A stretch of 64,000 nt of DNA from Epiperipatus broadwayi (GCA_028023455.1 JAQFVV010000157.1:2356001-2420000); one strand, 5' to 3'. Positions 12,072 to 23,297 are shown, numbered from the stretch's first letter. Notes: generated by a model from the letters alone, not told the origin. Translations and numbers: made by a program.

Positions 12072-13809
12072 TGTAATTTGCAACATATAGGTTGTAAAAT
12101 CACACATACACACATATATATATATATATGTGTGTGTGTTACATATGTTTTAATAATTTAAAAAAAATAAATTATGAAGGAAAAAATAGCTTAAAAATAG
12201 ATTTTAAGAATGAAATTAAGAAAAAAATATTGCATGATATATTTTTTTTAATAGACTTGTTTTTATTAAGAATAAGGATGGGGAAAGAGAATACTATTAG
12301 ACAAAGATTCAGAATCCATACTCTTCTTTTTACAATTGAAAAAAAGTAAATGCTACAATAAAAAAGGGCGTGTGTGTGCAATAAATATTAAAAGATTTTA
12401 AAATCAGACTTTCAATAAACAATAAAATTAATTAAGGAAAGTAATTTTGTAAATTATCTCATCGGCAGGAAGGCACTTAAATTTTGGAAAGATTCTGGCC
12501 AATAAGACAATAGGTGAATCTAAGAAAGTTTAGATAAATGAATGTAAATTTAATTAAAAACCAGAATTAAAATTTTGGTAAAAGTGGACAATGTGAGAGA
12601 TTGGTATAAAAGTGGTGATTGTCTATTATTATGATTATTATTACTCCAATTTTTGTGAGTGGCATAGACAACAAGCTTCTCAGAGAATGTTATTTCTAAC
12701 TGCATAAAATCTAAAAGTACATAAAAGTAATGATATGCATTGTTAAAAAACTTCAGGACTGTTCATCTGGGCTTTGAGCTCTGGATCCCCAGTTCCATCA
12801 GTTTCTCTTGCCTGTGGTCAATGCACCAACTGTAGTATAGAATCTGCCACATTCTCTCCTATTGTCTACCAGAAGCATGGAAAGAAACCAAGGAAAGCTC
12901 TTGCTAAAGACTGAATAACCAGCCAGCTAAGAAGAGAACTTTGAAAAAGAAACATGCTGTCTGTCAAAAAGATGACAACCTAGGTAAATATAACATTCTA
13001 AGTTTTAAATTAAATGTCTAGATATTCTTAGAAGAAAATGGACTCTGAAAATGAAGGACAGTTAATGATATTTAAATGCTAATAATTACTGTATGGTTAT
13101 TTATATTTTGTTTTTATTGTATTGAATATTTAATTGATTCTGTGTGTATAGGAATAAAAAGTGTTTGTTTAGATGTTTCTTGGTCTATCTTGTCACCAGA
13201 TTATAAGATTATAATTATTCCCATGTACTTGTTAGTAATGTTCTGGGTCCCCTATTCAAGATGTTGGAGCTAGCCTGGGTAAATTTCAAGTATTAGGTTC
13301 ATTTGCCTATCACCTGGGCATGACATCTATATAAAGTTTATATGGCTGAATGGCACCTGAGACTCATCTCAAAACAAATAAAGTGCCGTGGATGATTGTT
13401 GTTGTCCTAGCAGTGCTGTGGTTAGAAAAAATGGTTGAGCCTGTGCATTCATGTAACCTCGATTTGACTGTAGGTGTCATTGGTAGTTAATCTATGAATG
13501 ATATTCTAGCTCTCTGCTTGAATGTGCAGTCACAATGGTAAGAAGGTGGCCAATAAATATGAAGAGAAATTATAACAATAATGTTTATAGTTGTTAAGTA
13601 GTACATAATGCTAAAAGTCAAAATGTTAACAGCACAATATGTTAATAAAGATACATAGCAAATGTAGACAGGTAATTTAATAAATCCAATCATAATAATC
13701 TACAGTAAAATAATAAATAATAATTATAGTTAATGAATAAGCATCTTTAAGAAAGATAAAGATACATATTTTTCCTTATAAACCCCAGGATCTATACAAA
13801 TTTTGTTCA
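12072..13809 (+). repeat. 5' LTR of the gag-only element
   Basis: Begins TGTAATTTGCAACATATAGG after an AT run and ends ...TTTTGTTCA just before the PBS-like site. Its partner begins TGTGATGTATGCTCACAAC. Long collinear blocks are shared with 16300-24586, for example around 12390-12470 with 22565-22640, 12640 with 22814, and 13080-13260 with 23880-24070. It keeps the uninterrupted ('empty') sequence where the partner has the LINE (about 12330) and the fold-back (12641-12654). Small ORFs inside (12128, 13076, 13487 reverse) are not conserved between the LTRs. Confidence 0.75.
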
Positions 13810-13812
13810 ATA

Positions 13813-13826
13813 TGGGTGCCCATGTG
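13813..13826 (+). promoter_or_regulatory. PBS-like site (tRNA-Lys type, decayed)
   Basis: TGGGTGCCCATGTG lies 3 bp after the 5' LTR. It aligns with the clear tRNA-Lys PBS of the neighbouring element (TGGCGCCCAATGTGGGGC) with a few substitutions and one missing base. Position supports the call; the sequence match alone would be weak. Confidence 0.5.
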
Positions 13827-14199
13827 TCATGAATTTCCCAGTGTAATTAAAAGTTATTGTTCGAAGCTAAATTTTAAATAAGTGCCTAAGTTGCATGATA
13901 ATAAAAAGTTGAAGTCAATGAGCAGTGTGAAGGGAGGGTTGACCAAAGTAAACATAATATTAAGAATATAAAATGAAAAAAAAAATGTAATTATATATGA
14001 GTGTGAAAATTATAGAAAAATAAAGAAAATGAGTTGTACAGTATCATTAAAGGAATAATAAAAATAATAAAATTAAACTACTCCATACTAGAGCTAAAAC
14101 AAAAATAAAGACTCAAAATAACGTGAAACAGGAAATTACAGACAAAATAGAAAAAGTGATATAGAAAGTAATGACATAATGAGTTGGTTAAAGAAAATT

Positions 14200-15110
14200 C
14201 TGGAAAGAAAATTGCTGAGGAGGTAAAGGGAAAATTGATAGTCAGAAATGCTTGAAAAACTAGAAGAGCAGATTCAGAAAAGTAGTGAGAAGTTAAAACA
14301 AGAAATCATGCTATAAGTTAATGAAAATATAAAACATGTAAAAAATAAAATAAAAATAACATACCAAGAGATAAAAGAATTAAAAATAAACAGGTAGAGA
14401 GACTGGAAATAGGACAAGAAGAGAATGAAAAAATAATAGAAAATATGTGAACAGATATGAATAATATAACTGAAAAAATAGAAATAATGGAGCAAAAAGT
14501 CAAGGGATCCTTTAGAAATAAAAAAATGTTAATATTGACAGTAGGGAACAGAAAAGTGCAAGAATATACATGCATGTAAATAATAACTTCACTACTGTAA
14601 ACCAATTTTTTAAAAGTAAGAATATTTTCGAAGCACACATGGAAGGCTCTGACTGAACACCTTAGCAGCCTGAAATGATACTTTACATTGAACCAGCTGA
14701 GCAAAGAGGCAATGGTTGAAATTATCTGTAGCCATGTACAAGGTACTTCACAGGCTTGGTGGGACTCCCTAATTATAAATCCTACCAAGTTCATAGAATA
14801 TAAAAAAATAATTATTAGCAAGATATTGAAGTGACGATCACCTAGAAAATACTAGACACCAGGTGTGTCAGGATAAAATGATGAACAGTTCACTCCCTTT
14901 TTCCACCATCAAGTTGCAAAATTAATGGCCAGCTCACTGTCTGAAAAGCAAATTATTCAGATAGTGAGGTATAATTTTCTGCATAATGTGAAACAGATGC
15001 TGATAGATACTGAAAGGAAAATGGTCAAGCAAATGGCCAAACTACTGAATGCATTTGACAGCACTAGTCTAAATTATGAAGCCAAGGAAAGGAGATTCAA
15101 GCCCCTATAA
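14200..15110 (+). pseudogene. gag: decayed LTR-retrotransposon gag
   Basis: From about 14628 to 15110 one frame reads through with only a few stops. It gives a Gag-like capsid region: a segment with LTEHLSSLK, stop, YFTLNQLSKEAMVEII; then SQAWWDSLIIN and KFIEYKKIIISK; then, after more stops, EQFTPFFHHQVAKLMASSL and IVRYNFLHNVKQMLID. The aromatic 'AWWDSL' followed by an F-x-x-Y/F-K-K segment and a downstream helical NFLHNVKQML region is typical of Ty3-type retrotransposon Gag, which forms the capsid and packages element RNA. Upstream, 14236-14500 is rich in E/K/I/L heptads (EKLEEQIQKSSEKLKQEI), which predicts a coiled coil. No CCHC knuckle is seen downstream. The last clean ORF is 61 codons (14925-15110). 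The 167-codon minus-strand ORF over this region is its antisense shadow. Confidence 0.6.
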
Positions 15111-15686
15111 AGAGAGACAAATATGAATGTCATAAATTCTGGCCCTTATGAAAATAGTTGGGAGGAAAATACTAGACAGATTGTCACATGGTCCTAGATA
15201 AAGGGAAATGATTAACACACCAGTAGCAACCTGGAGATTGACCACCCAGAACACCAGGCCAGACCTAGGTATATGTCACAATTTCCCAGCCTGAGCAAAT
15301 ATATAAGAAATGTGAAAGAACTGCCTGACAAAATCTAAGTGGGTTTAAAATAATTGAATGGACTGGTAAGTGATGAATAAGAAAAGAATTTTTATGCAAA
15401 TTTGAACTATGAGTCAGGAGAATAAATAAACTTTAATATAAATAAAAGTTAAATTTAAAAAAAGATAATAATAAATTAAATAACTCAACTCATACTTGCC
15501 AAAAAGGCAACATTTCATGAATACAAAAGTAAATAAATAATGATCATATGTAAGTGATGGTAGTGTGTAGCTGATCAAGTTATGTGAGGTGCGTGTGTGT
15601 ATAAATAAAAGATTTTTGGATTAAATAAATGTTGATGTAGGCCTTTACATTGTGAAATCAAATACACATAAAGAGGATTGGGACAT
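15111..15686. other. non-coding interior of the gag-only element
   Basis: Continues the gag frame weakly to about 15180, then becomes stop-rich. No protease (DTG/DSG), reverse transcriptase (YxDD), RNase H or integrase motif was found on the plus strand. Confidence 0.5.
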
Positions 15687-16067
15687 CCTGTTATTTTAAG
15701 GATGCTGACCCAGTAGAGAAAGTAAGTCCTGAGATCATCCAATACACAGGTAGAAGAATTCCCAGCACAGTACCTAAATTAGCATGCTGGTAGAGTAATT
15801 CCCAATATATGCCACAAATTAGTTTGCTGGAAGAAAATTTTTAGCATATCTGTAATAAACATGTTGTAGCGTAAGTCATGTGGTCAGTAGATGTGTTCTG
15901 CCATTCACAGCATCCAGTTATTTTTTAGAATGATGACCCAGTAGAGAAAGTTCTGAGCCCATCCAATATGCTGGTAGAGAAAATTCCAGCAGTTCAATAG
16001 TAATTAAAGTTTTTTTGTTAATGTAAGTCAAATGGTCAGTAGACATGTTGTGCCACATGCAGCATCC
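15687..16067. repeat. imperfect tandem repeat upstream of the PPT
   Basis: Two direct copies, about 15687-15908 and 15909-16067. Each starts CATCC-GTTATTTT, continues GACCCAGTAGAGAAAG and ATCCAATA, and ends with GTAAGTCA-GTGGTCAGTAGA and a TGCCA...CAGCATCC block. The second copy lacks about 60 bp. The repeat lies in the element's 3' untranslated interior; its function is unknown. Confidence 0.75.
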
Positions 16068-16286
16068 AACTCCCCATTAGCACATTCATCAAGATAAATT
16101 TTGCCCTAGTATGGTTTCCACAATTGGAATTAAATGGCGTATTCAACATAAAATCCAGCATAGGAAATAAATCAGTATAAGAAAGGACATGCTTTTCCAT
16201 TTCAAGAACTACCAAGATTGATTTAGAAAAATCAAATCAAATATAGAGCTAAAATAGATCAAATTAATGCATTTTACCTTTAATCT

Positions 16287-16299
16287 GAAGGGGGGGAGG
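16287..16299 (+). promoter_or_regulatory. polypurine tract
   Basis: GAAGGGGGGGAGG lies immediately before the TGTGATG start of the 3' LTR. It is the expected primer site for plus-strand DNA synthesis and the strongest single clue that 12072-24586 is an LTR element and not a segmental duplication. It is strikingly G-rich for this A+T-rich window. Confidence 0.8.
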
Positions 16300-17091
16300 T
16301 GTGATGTATGCTCACAACATATATATTGTAAAAACACACACACATATATATGCATTACATGTGTTTTAATAATTTTTTAATTATGAAGGAGAAAGAAAAA
16401 GGTAGCTTAAAAATAGATTTTAAAAATGAATAAGAAAAAAATATTGCATCATATTTTTTAAAAAAAATAGATTTGTTTTATTAAGAATAAGAGATTTCTG
16501 TTAGATAAAGATTCAGAACCCACTCTCTTCTTTTTTTTTTTTTTTTAAAAAATAACGATTTATTTAAATGATTTATACAATTTTATACAATGAAGATTAC
16601 ATGAATACCAAGCAATGTCCATAGCCAAATGAGAAGTGGATATATACATGCATGTTGGATCAACGCTTCAGTAGTATTCTAGATTGGTCCATACTTTGTC
16701 CCAGTTGAACAATTAAGTATGCCTCATTGAGCATTGAAAGGCACGTCCAAATTTATAATGAGTATAGGTTTATAGTCAAGATGTGAAGCAGAGGCTAAGT
16801 GGGCTGGGAGAACACTGACAAGGTCATTGATTCACTCCCAATCCGTCAGTCCAAGCCCAAGCATCCCGAGATCTGTCCGTCACTTGCTTATAAGTTAAGC
16901 TATTCAGTTCGTGATTAAATTTGTTAACTTTTATTGTTGAGGTAGATGGTGTGATCAATCCACTAATTGGTAGTCTTTAGATAATATGGTAGTGTTCCCA
17001 TATATATGACTGAGCTCATTTTGGTATTGCATTGATGAGGCGAGACTCATATTTGATCATTGATATCTTTGTAATAATCAGTGCACTAGCA

Positions 17092-17178
17092 TGGAGGTGC
17101 CGGCCCAGGTTTGATGAGTGTTTTAAATACTTGAATGGAGGTGCCGGCCCTTGATGAGTGTTTTAAATACTTGAAGGG
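17092..17178 (-). repeat. 46-bp tandem duplication at the LINE ORF2 end
   Basis: GGAGGTGCCGGCCC, a short spacer, and TTGATGAGTGTTTTAAATACTTGAA (given in parts) occur twice with a period of about 44-46 bp. The second copy spans the last codons and stop of ORF2 on the minus strand, so the duplication created a second copy of the ORF end in the 3' UTR. Confidence 0.8.
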
Positions 17179-20100
17179 TACTGGTGTTCGCATTGCCCAG
17201 AACAGAACTGCATCTCGTTAGCCAGATGGCGAAGGATAGGAAAATTGCTAATCTAATGTTAGCAAAATTGCCAGCTTTAATTGCTTGCTGGATTAAGAAT
17301 ATGTCTGTAGAATAGAGTTTTACCTTTTCGTCAATGAAAGACCCAAGAATGCTGAGTGATGGACAATCTAGAAAAATGTGTTCAATTGTTTCCTCATCCC
17401 TCTGACAGAGTTGACATTGAGAGCTAATTTTGTTAAAACCCCTCCTCATTATGAGGAACTGATTAGTGGATAGTGATGAGAGGTTTAATTTCAGAAGAAA
17501 GTCAATAAATTTGGGTTCCAGAAACCAATGTTTGGCTTTTTTGATCAATAATTTGTTGTTTAATCCAAGAGCATTATGGAGAGCTGAGGGACAATCTTTC
17601 TTTAGCCTATAAGTTTCCCAGTAGGACTTTTTTTTATTGAAAGTGTTTGGAGTTAAGTTAATACAGCCATTGACATGTGTCCAGATGTCAGTCAACCATC
17701 CTTTACTATGGGGAGGTGGCGTATCAGTAGATTGAAATTCTTGGATTAAATTTGTATAGTCCATTTCCAGTGAATGGTTGTGTAGCAGATTTAGTGATTT
17801 TTGCAAGTATAAGGTAGCAACTGGGTGTAGACCAAGACCGTTCAGTTCTCTAGGCATTTGGGCTTTTGCCAAGCTTATGGCCACAACCTTCCTTTTCCAC
17901 AATAGCTTAGTACATTATGAGCCCATTTGTTTACCGAAGATTTTAGTAGGCTTGATGATTGGTAGATAGTAATTGAGTCTTGAAAACACTAGCATGTTAA
18001 GGAGTACGATTTTACCAGGAATTGAAAGCGAAATACTAGAGAGAGTGTTGATTGTTTTATTGGTTGTTTGAAGGATTGAATTTTGTATTTCTCTAGTCAT
18101 GATAGTTTTTGTTTTTGCCATGGGGAATCCTAAAAAAAGCTGTGGCTTGGTTGTGAATTTGGATGGAATTGTTGTTCCTGTTTTAATTCTCCAGATGGAA
18201 GATTTGCTATTGTTAATTTGGAAGTTTAATATTTTGGCATGCTTGTCAATAATTGTGAAAAGTGTTGGAAGATGAGTTTCGCTGGGAAGAAAAATCGTAA
18301 CATCATCCACATAGGAGATGTGGTTGATTTGTTTTTTGATGGCGGGAACATAAATGCCTGGCAGGATATTCTCTATGTCCTTGAGCATGGGGTTGATGTA
18401 AGTTATAAAACATAGTGATGCTAGGGGAGAACCCTGTGGAATCGATATGTGAGGTCTAAAACCTGTAGACAACCTTCCATCTAAAGAAGTAAATATGGAA
18501 CGATTTAGTAAAAGGTTTGCTATTATTCTGATGTACACGTCAGGCACCTGATACTCCCGCATTGTCTGGAACAGTACGGATGGTATTACTGAGTCAAACG
18601 CTGAAGAGAAGTCCAGTTGTACGACCAGTGGCCTTGACTTATTGGTGTGTCTGACGTGCTCAGTTAGTAAAAGAAAGCGCTGAACTGCATCAATGGTTGA
18701 TGATCCTTTTCAGGCAAATTGAAAAGATGAAATATGTGAGTAGAGTTGGGGTTGTATCCGGTCCTTAACTAAGGATTCAATTGTCTTAATTAGCAATGGA
18801 ATCATGGAAATAGGTCGTATATTGCTGAGACTAGATGGATTTTCTTGTTTTTTAAGAAAAGGGACCAGTGCCACTGGGTACAAATCTGGAATGTTCTGAA
18901 AGTCATCGGCCAGCACGTCAATCATGTTTTTGATTATGGGGATTGTGTAGTGACTAAGGTGTAATAGTACAAATTTCGGGATTGCATGAAGGCCCGGATG
19001 AGTGCTTTCAGAAAATGCCTGTAGCTTTTGCAGTATTTGGGCTTCATTTATGTTGTGATTGGTTGTGGTATGATTCCATATGTTTCCTGTTTGAAAAGTA
19101 TTGTTTTGCAACTTTGTTTTGAAATGAGAGTGAATTCTCTCCAACATTTCTGGTCCACTATACCACTTGCTGTTAATGATAATCATAGACGGTGTTGGTC
19201 TAGCAGCTGATCCAAGTGCCCATCGAATGTAGCTTCTAGTCCAGTTATGGCTATTTGCCAAAAAGATTTTAAATCTCTTTGTAGCAATGTATTGAGCTAG
19301 AGCTTTTTGTTTTTCATGATATTGAGTTTTTAATTCTAAAAGGGTTAGTGAACTTAGCCTATTACTAATTGAATCAAGTTCTTTTAGAAGTTGATTTGGT
19401 CCCTTAGATCTTTTTGTGTGAAAGTTAATGAGGGTGCTCAAGATTCCTACGAAAGCAGACCATGCTTGCACAGGTGGCAAAGTGAGTACTTGTATTTTAT
19501 TTAGAAGGATATATGCTTCTGAGAATAACCATTCCGGTGTTGTGGCTTTGTTCAAAAGTCTTATAGTTTTTGTGTGGTCTGAAAGACTTATCATGTTGGT
19601 GTCAAGTTGTAGCGAGATTTTTATAGCAAGGTGGTCTGAGAAAGGCACTAATTGCAGCTTGGCATGCAGGTTATAATGAAGTTCGGGGGAATAAAAGAGA
19701 AGATCAATCAACGATTGCTTGTGTTGTGTGTAAAATGAGAATGATTGAGGAGGAAAGAAACCTTCTCCACATAGCATAACTTTGTTGAATAAATGAAGAT
19801 ATTTGTTAGTAAACTAATGATAGGTCATGTTAAAATCCCCAAAGCAGATTGAGGGTGAATTATTGGATGAAAGCAGGGCATTGATTTTATTAATCACTGA
19901 ATGAATTAGATTAGTATCATTCTTGAGATAAAGGTAAATTATGTTTATGGGGTTATTATTAATGGTAATGTTAATAAATAGAAGTTCTTTGCTAATGTGA
20001 AGAGTTCTTAGTTGCTGATGTTCCAGATTTTTATTGATCAGGAAAGCCACTCCAGAAGAAGCAGTATTCGAGGGTAGATAATTGAAATATCCATGTTGCT

Positions 20101-20211
20101 GCATTAATTGCTGAATTGTAAGTTTGATTTGTTTAACCAGTTTTTGATTGCATGTACCCGATCCAGTGAATTGAACCCCCTCACATTAATTCCAGCAATT
20201 TTTAAATGCAT
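17123..20211 (-). pseudogene. LINE ORF2: endonuclease-reverse transcriptase, disrupted
   Basis: Starts at the ATG at 20211 (MHLKIAGINVRGF, the usual APE endonuclease start), 31 bp after ORF1 ends. Endonuclease pieces: the N-terminal strand, then GVAFLINKN, then ICFGDFN, then LVPFSDHLAIK, which holds the catalytic D/N and SDH motifs. The segment that should carry the catalytic Glu (the usual LQE) is absent at a frame jump near 20115. An in-frame TAG follows GDFNMTYH. Reverse transcriptase: NIRPISMIPL, then SFQFA-stop-KGSSTIDA, a region VVQLDFSSAFDSV (motif A), IPQGSPLASL (motif B), and SYVDDVTIFL (motif C with V in the second position). C-terminus: CQLCQRDEETIEHIFLDC zinc-binding motif, then the stop at 17123. 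A frame break lies near 17910. The native enzyme would nick target DNA and prime reverse transcription there; this copy cannot. Confidence 0.85.
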
Positions 20212-20242
20212 TGTTTGATTCTGTGTAGGTGTGAAGATTGCT

Positions 20243-22367
20243 TTATTCTTCTGAGAACTCATCATCCAATGAGATTAGTTGATCCTCGAGTACTTGTGCT
20301 GTTTGACTCAGAATATTCCAATTTGTTACTGTTGTTATTGTTTGACCTTGATCTAGTGCTTTGTTTTGAGAATTTGTATTTGAGTTAACCATGTTATCTT
20401 TTTGAGATGCTGTACTTAGTGAATCTGTAGATTGGTTCTCTGTTGAGCAATTTGATACTGTTGTTTTTGTTTGACCTTGATCTAGTGCTTTGTTTTGAGT
20501 ATTTGTATTTGAGTTGACCATTTTGTCTTTTTGAGATGCTGTACTTAGTGTATCTGTAGATAGGTTCTCTGTTGAGCTGTTCTGAGACTTATTTCTTCTT
20601 GTTCTCTTCTTTTCTTGCCTACTTCTATCTTTGTATGCTTTGTTTGAAGAGTTTTGAGAGTAATTGATATCAAGATCAGATTCTGCAGTTGAGTTGGTTG
20701 TTTCTTCATGCTGCGATTCAGAGATGATTGTATTGGTATTTGTTGCTTAATTATTGTTTGATGTACTTGATGTGTCTGTGTTTCTACTATTTCCTGTTTT
20801 GATCCAGTTGTTGAATGGTTTTCGGAAGCTGTGTGTATATGTTGTAATGTAATACTGTTCACACAGCCTTCTTTTGTTTTCTCTTGAGTTATGGCATCTG
20901 TTAATGTTTGCAAGATTTCAATACTGTCTTCATTGACTTGATTTTGTTCATTATCACTTGTATTAGTTGTCTGTCGAATTGAAGTGAATTGAGGGTTTAA
21001 TGATTTTTGTGGACATTTATGATTTATGGACATCTTTAAATTGCAGTGAGCACATGTTCCTTTTGGACATGCCTTTAGAAGGTGAGTACGTTCCCCACAG
21101 CTGAAACACTGAGGCTGCACACCTCGAATTGAGATGAAAATTGGAAGTTTTGCCTCATCTAGTGTAACCAGAATGTCTAGTGGAGAATAATATGGGTTTA
21201 GTTTGAGTGATAAGGCTGCGCTGTTTGAGGGCAGTTCAATGCCTGCTCTCTTTTCTGTTATGAATTTGAAATTTGTGATATTTCCAAATTTAGCTAGAAG
21301 TCGTTGGAGGTCATTTTGATTAAAATTTAAATAGCAATTTCGTGCTAATCCATGAATAATTCTGGGTTTGTTCATGTCTATCTTTATGAGATATCTATTT
21401 TTGAGGTAAAGTTTGTTTCTTTTAAATTGTTCTTTTTGTAATATATTGTAAAACTCTATTACTAAATATCTTTTGTTCGGATGGTGATATATTCTCTTTA
21501 CTGAATCAGTTAATTGTTGACTTTTGATGAGCTCAAAAAAGTCATCTGTGGGGAATGTGAACAAGTTGCAATAATCATTAGAAGTGGTTAATATCAAAGT
21601 AAGATCACTATGGTAATGTAAGAAAGAGTTGAACAAAAGTGGAGGTATTCTGGAATTGAATTCCTGGCTTTTCTCATGATAATTATTCATGGTAGTTTGT
21701 GAATTTTGTGGAAATGCTAGAGGTCTATGTTCATTATTGTTGAAATATTCATCTCCCATAAAATCAAGGGTGTTTAATTGTGTGGTAGATTCACCTGTTA
21801 TTATACTTGTAGTTTTAGTTTTGTTTTTGCTAAGTGCTGTTGCATATGATTGATCACTTGCCTGAATTGTTGGACTTAATGTATTTTGTAATTGACTGTT
21901 AAAACTTATATTATGGTTTAACGTTGTGTTATTACAGAACTGTAAACTTTCTATGTCAGAATTGGGTTTAAGACTGGGGAATTCTAGTAAATAAGGTTTT
22001 TGTATGCTTAGTGCTTGACTGTAACTTCGATCACGGTTTATCGTTTTGGAAAACGCGTTTATATTTTTTGTCTACTGTGTTGTGACAATGTAACATTGTC
22101 GGAAAGCGATTGAGGCTTTGCATTTTTATTTATATGTCCAAAGGGATCTTGTAATGTTAATTCTTTGTTGGTCATTTGGCTTAACAAGGTTTCATTATGG
22201 AAGAAGTTGGCTTGATTGGTTTTACTGGAAGTATTTACTATTGTTTCGTTTTGAGGGCTCGTGTTAAACATATCAAATACCTTTCTAATGTTATGGTCAC
22301 TATGAGACCTCATTATTCTGTTAGCCTTCGGTATTTCCTGATCAGAAAAATTAAATGCCCTATCCAT
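20243..22367 (-). pseudogene. LINE ORF1: CCHC nucleic-acid-binding protein, disrupted
   Basis: The frame starts at 22367 (MDRAFNFSDQEIPK). It breaks near 22059, where a stop ends the first 102 codons, and continues as Ser/Asn/Gln-rich sequence to the long open frame 21759-20545. That part has an RRM-like region (IHGLARNCYLNF, LLAKFGNITNFKFI) followed by zinc knuckles CFSCGERTHLLKAC and CAHCNLKMSINHKC. ORF1 proteins of this type bind element RNA in the RNP. The C-terminus is shifted into the next frame near 20550 and continues to the stop at 20243. It contains a 43-residue tandem repeat (NMVNSNTNSQNKALDQGQT, twice), encoded by a 129-bp DNA repeat. Roughly 700 residues if restored, long for an ORF1. 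Confidence 0.8.
20328..20580 (-). repeat. 129-bp (43-codon) tandem repeat in LINE ORF1
   Basis: The TTTGAGATGCTGTACTTAGTG block starts at 20401 and again at 20530, a 129-bp period that keeps the frame. The two copies differ at a few bases (GAATCTGTAGATTGG against GTATCTGTAGATAGG). It adds a second low-complexity N/Q/S/T segment to the protein tail. Confidence 0.85.
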
Positions 22368-22935
22368 TCTGAGTTTTAATTAATAAACACAAAAGATAAG
22401 TGCTTACCTGATCATTTCCACCCCTCCGTAGGTAAAAAAAAATTTCAAAACTATAATAATTTAGTAATTTAATGTTGAACGATCTACTTAGATTGTCACT
22501 TCCAGAATATAATTGAAAAAAAGTAAATGTTATAATGGGGAAAAATGGTAAATAAATGTTAAAAGATTTTAAAATAAAACTTTCAATAAACAATAAAATT
22601 AATTAAGAAAAATAACCTTGTAAACTAACTCATTAACAGGAATGAACTTAATTTTGGAAGGATTCCTGGCCGATAAGATAGTAGATGAATCTAAGAAATA
22701 TTAGATAAATGAATGTAAATTTAATTAAAAAACCAAAATTAAAATTTTGATAAAAGTGGACAATATAAGAGGTAAGTATAAAAGTGGCAGCTTGTCTATT
22801 ATTATGATTATTATTACTCCAATTTTTTTATAAACAAAGCAAAACTCTCCATACAGTATTGCCACCCTGTACCAAACAGAGTAATCAATGAATGCCAGAA
22901 GGCTTGTGCATAAAATCCCTATCTAAAGCCTACTC

Positions 22936-22994
22936 ATCCAATATCCCCAGACTAGTTTCTGGCTTGTGGACCTCATCAGTGAGAAGCTTTGTAT
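22936..22994 (-). ncRNA. type-I hammerhead ribozyme motif, left arm
   Basis: On the minus strand: AUACAA (outer stem I), AGCUU internal loop, UCUCA, core CUGAUGA, stem-loop II GGUC-CACAA-GCCA, GAAA, CUAGU with C17, then UGGGG and UUGGAU closing stem I. All core bases are present. Stem II has lost two pairs compared with the right-arm copy (UGGC/GCCA there), and outer stem I has one mismatch, so activity may be weakened. Confidence 0.7.
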
Positions 22995-23239
22995 CTGAGA
23001 GCACTGGACCTAGATCTTAGGATCTAATGCAACCCTCTAGCACTCACCTTTTATCTCTACTTAACTACAAAACTATGAGAATAAAATTGAAAACAAAAAT
23101 ATTTTCAATCTAAGCAAATAGCCTATTAAGTCATATGGGTTTGAACTCAGTTCAGCACCCATACATTTTGGTGTCTTTGGCTCTTTAACAACCATAGCCA
23201 CCACTATCCTATTAGGCAGGATTGGTGCAGTGCTCTCAG

Positions 23240-23297
23240 ATCCAAAGCTCCTCACTGACGATGGCCACAAGCCAGAAACTAGTCTGGGGTATTGGAT
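23240..23297 (+). ncRNA. type-I hammerhead ribozyme, core intact
   Basis: Stem I: AUCCAA with UUGGAU (6 bp), an asymmetric internal loop (AGCU opposite UA), then CCUCA with UGGGG (5 bp, one G-U). Core CUGACGA; position 7 is C, a position that tolerates any base. Stem II UGGC/GCCA closes a CACAA loop. GAAA is intact. Stem III is only A-U plus C-G around UA, and its ACUAGU is palindromic, so two molecules could share a 6-bp stem III as in known dimeric hammerheads. Cleavage is predicted after C in GUC. The internal loop in stem I facing loop II is the arrangement that gives tertiary contacts in fast natural hammerheads. Structure was drawn by eye. Confidence 0.75.

Larger units (their letters stand above)
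16531..22507 (-). mobile_element. APE-type LINE with two ORFs, inactive
   Basis: A minus-strand non-LTR retrotransposon of about 5.98 kb. Its 3' poly(A) is the T-run at 16531-16546, preceded (on its own strand) by an AATAAA signal about 16555-16565. It has ORF1 with zinc knuckles (22367 to 20243), then ORF2 with endonuclease, reverse transcriptase and a C-terminal CCHC motif (20211 to 17123). It interrupts the 3' LTR; the undisturbed site is at about 12330 in the 5' LTR. No clear target-site duplication is visible because the target is T/A-rich. Several stops and deletions disable both ORFs. Motif content fits the L1/Tx1-CR1 range of APE LINEs; I do not assign a clade. Confidence 0.85.

Noticed and set aside
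14318-14821. 167-codon minus-strand ORF
   Set aside because: Antisense to the decayed gag; composition explained by the A-rich coding strand.
19028-20388. Plus-strand ORFs of 60-82 codons over the LINE
   Set aside because: Shadows of the minus-strand ORF2.
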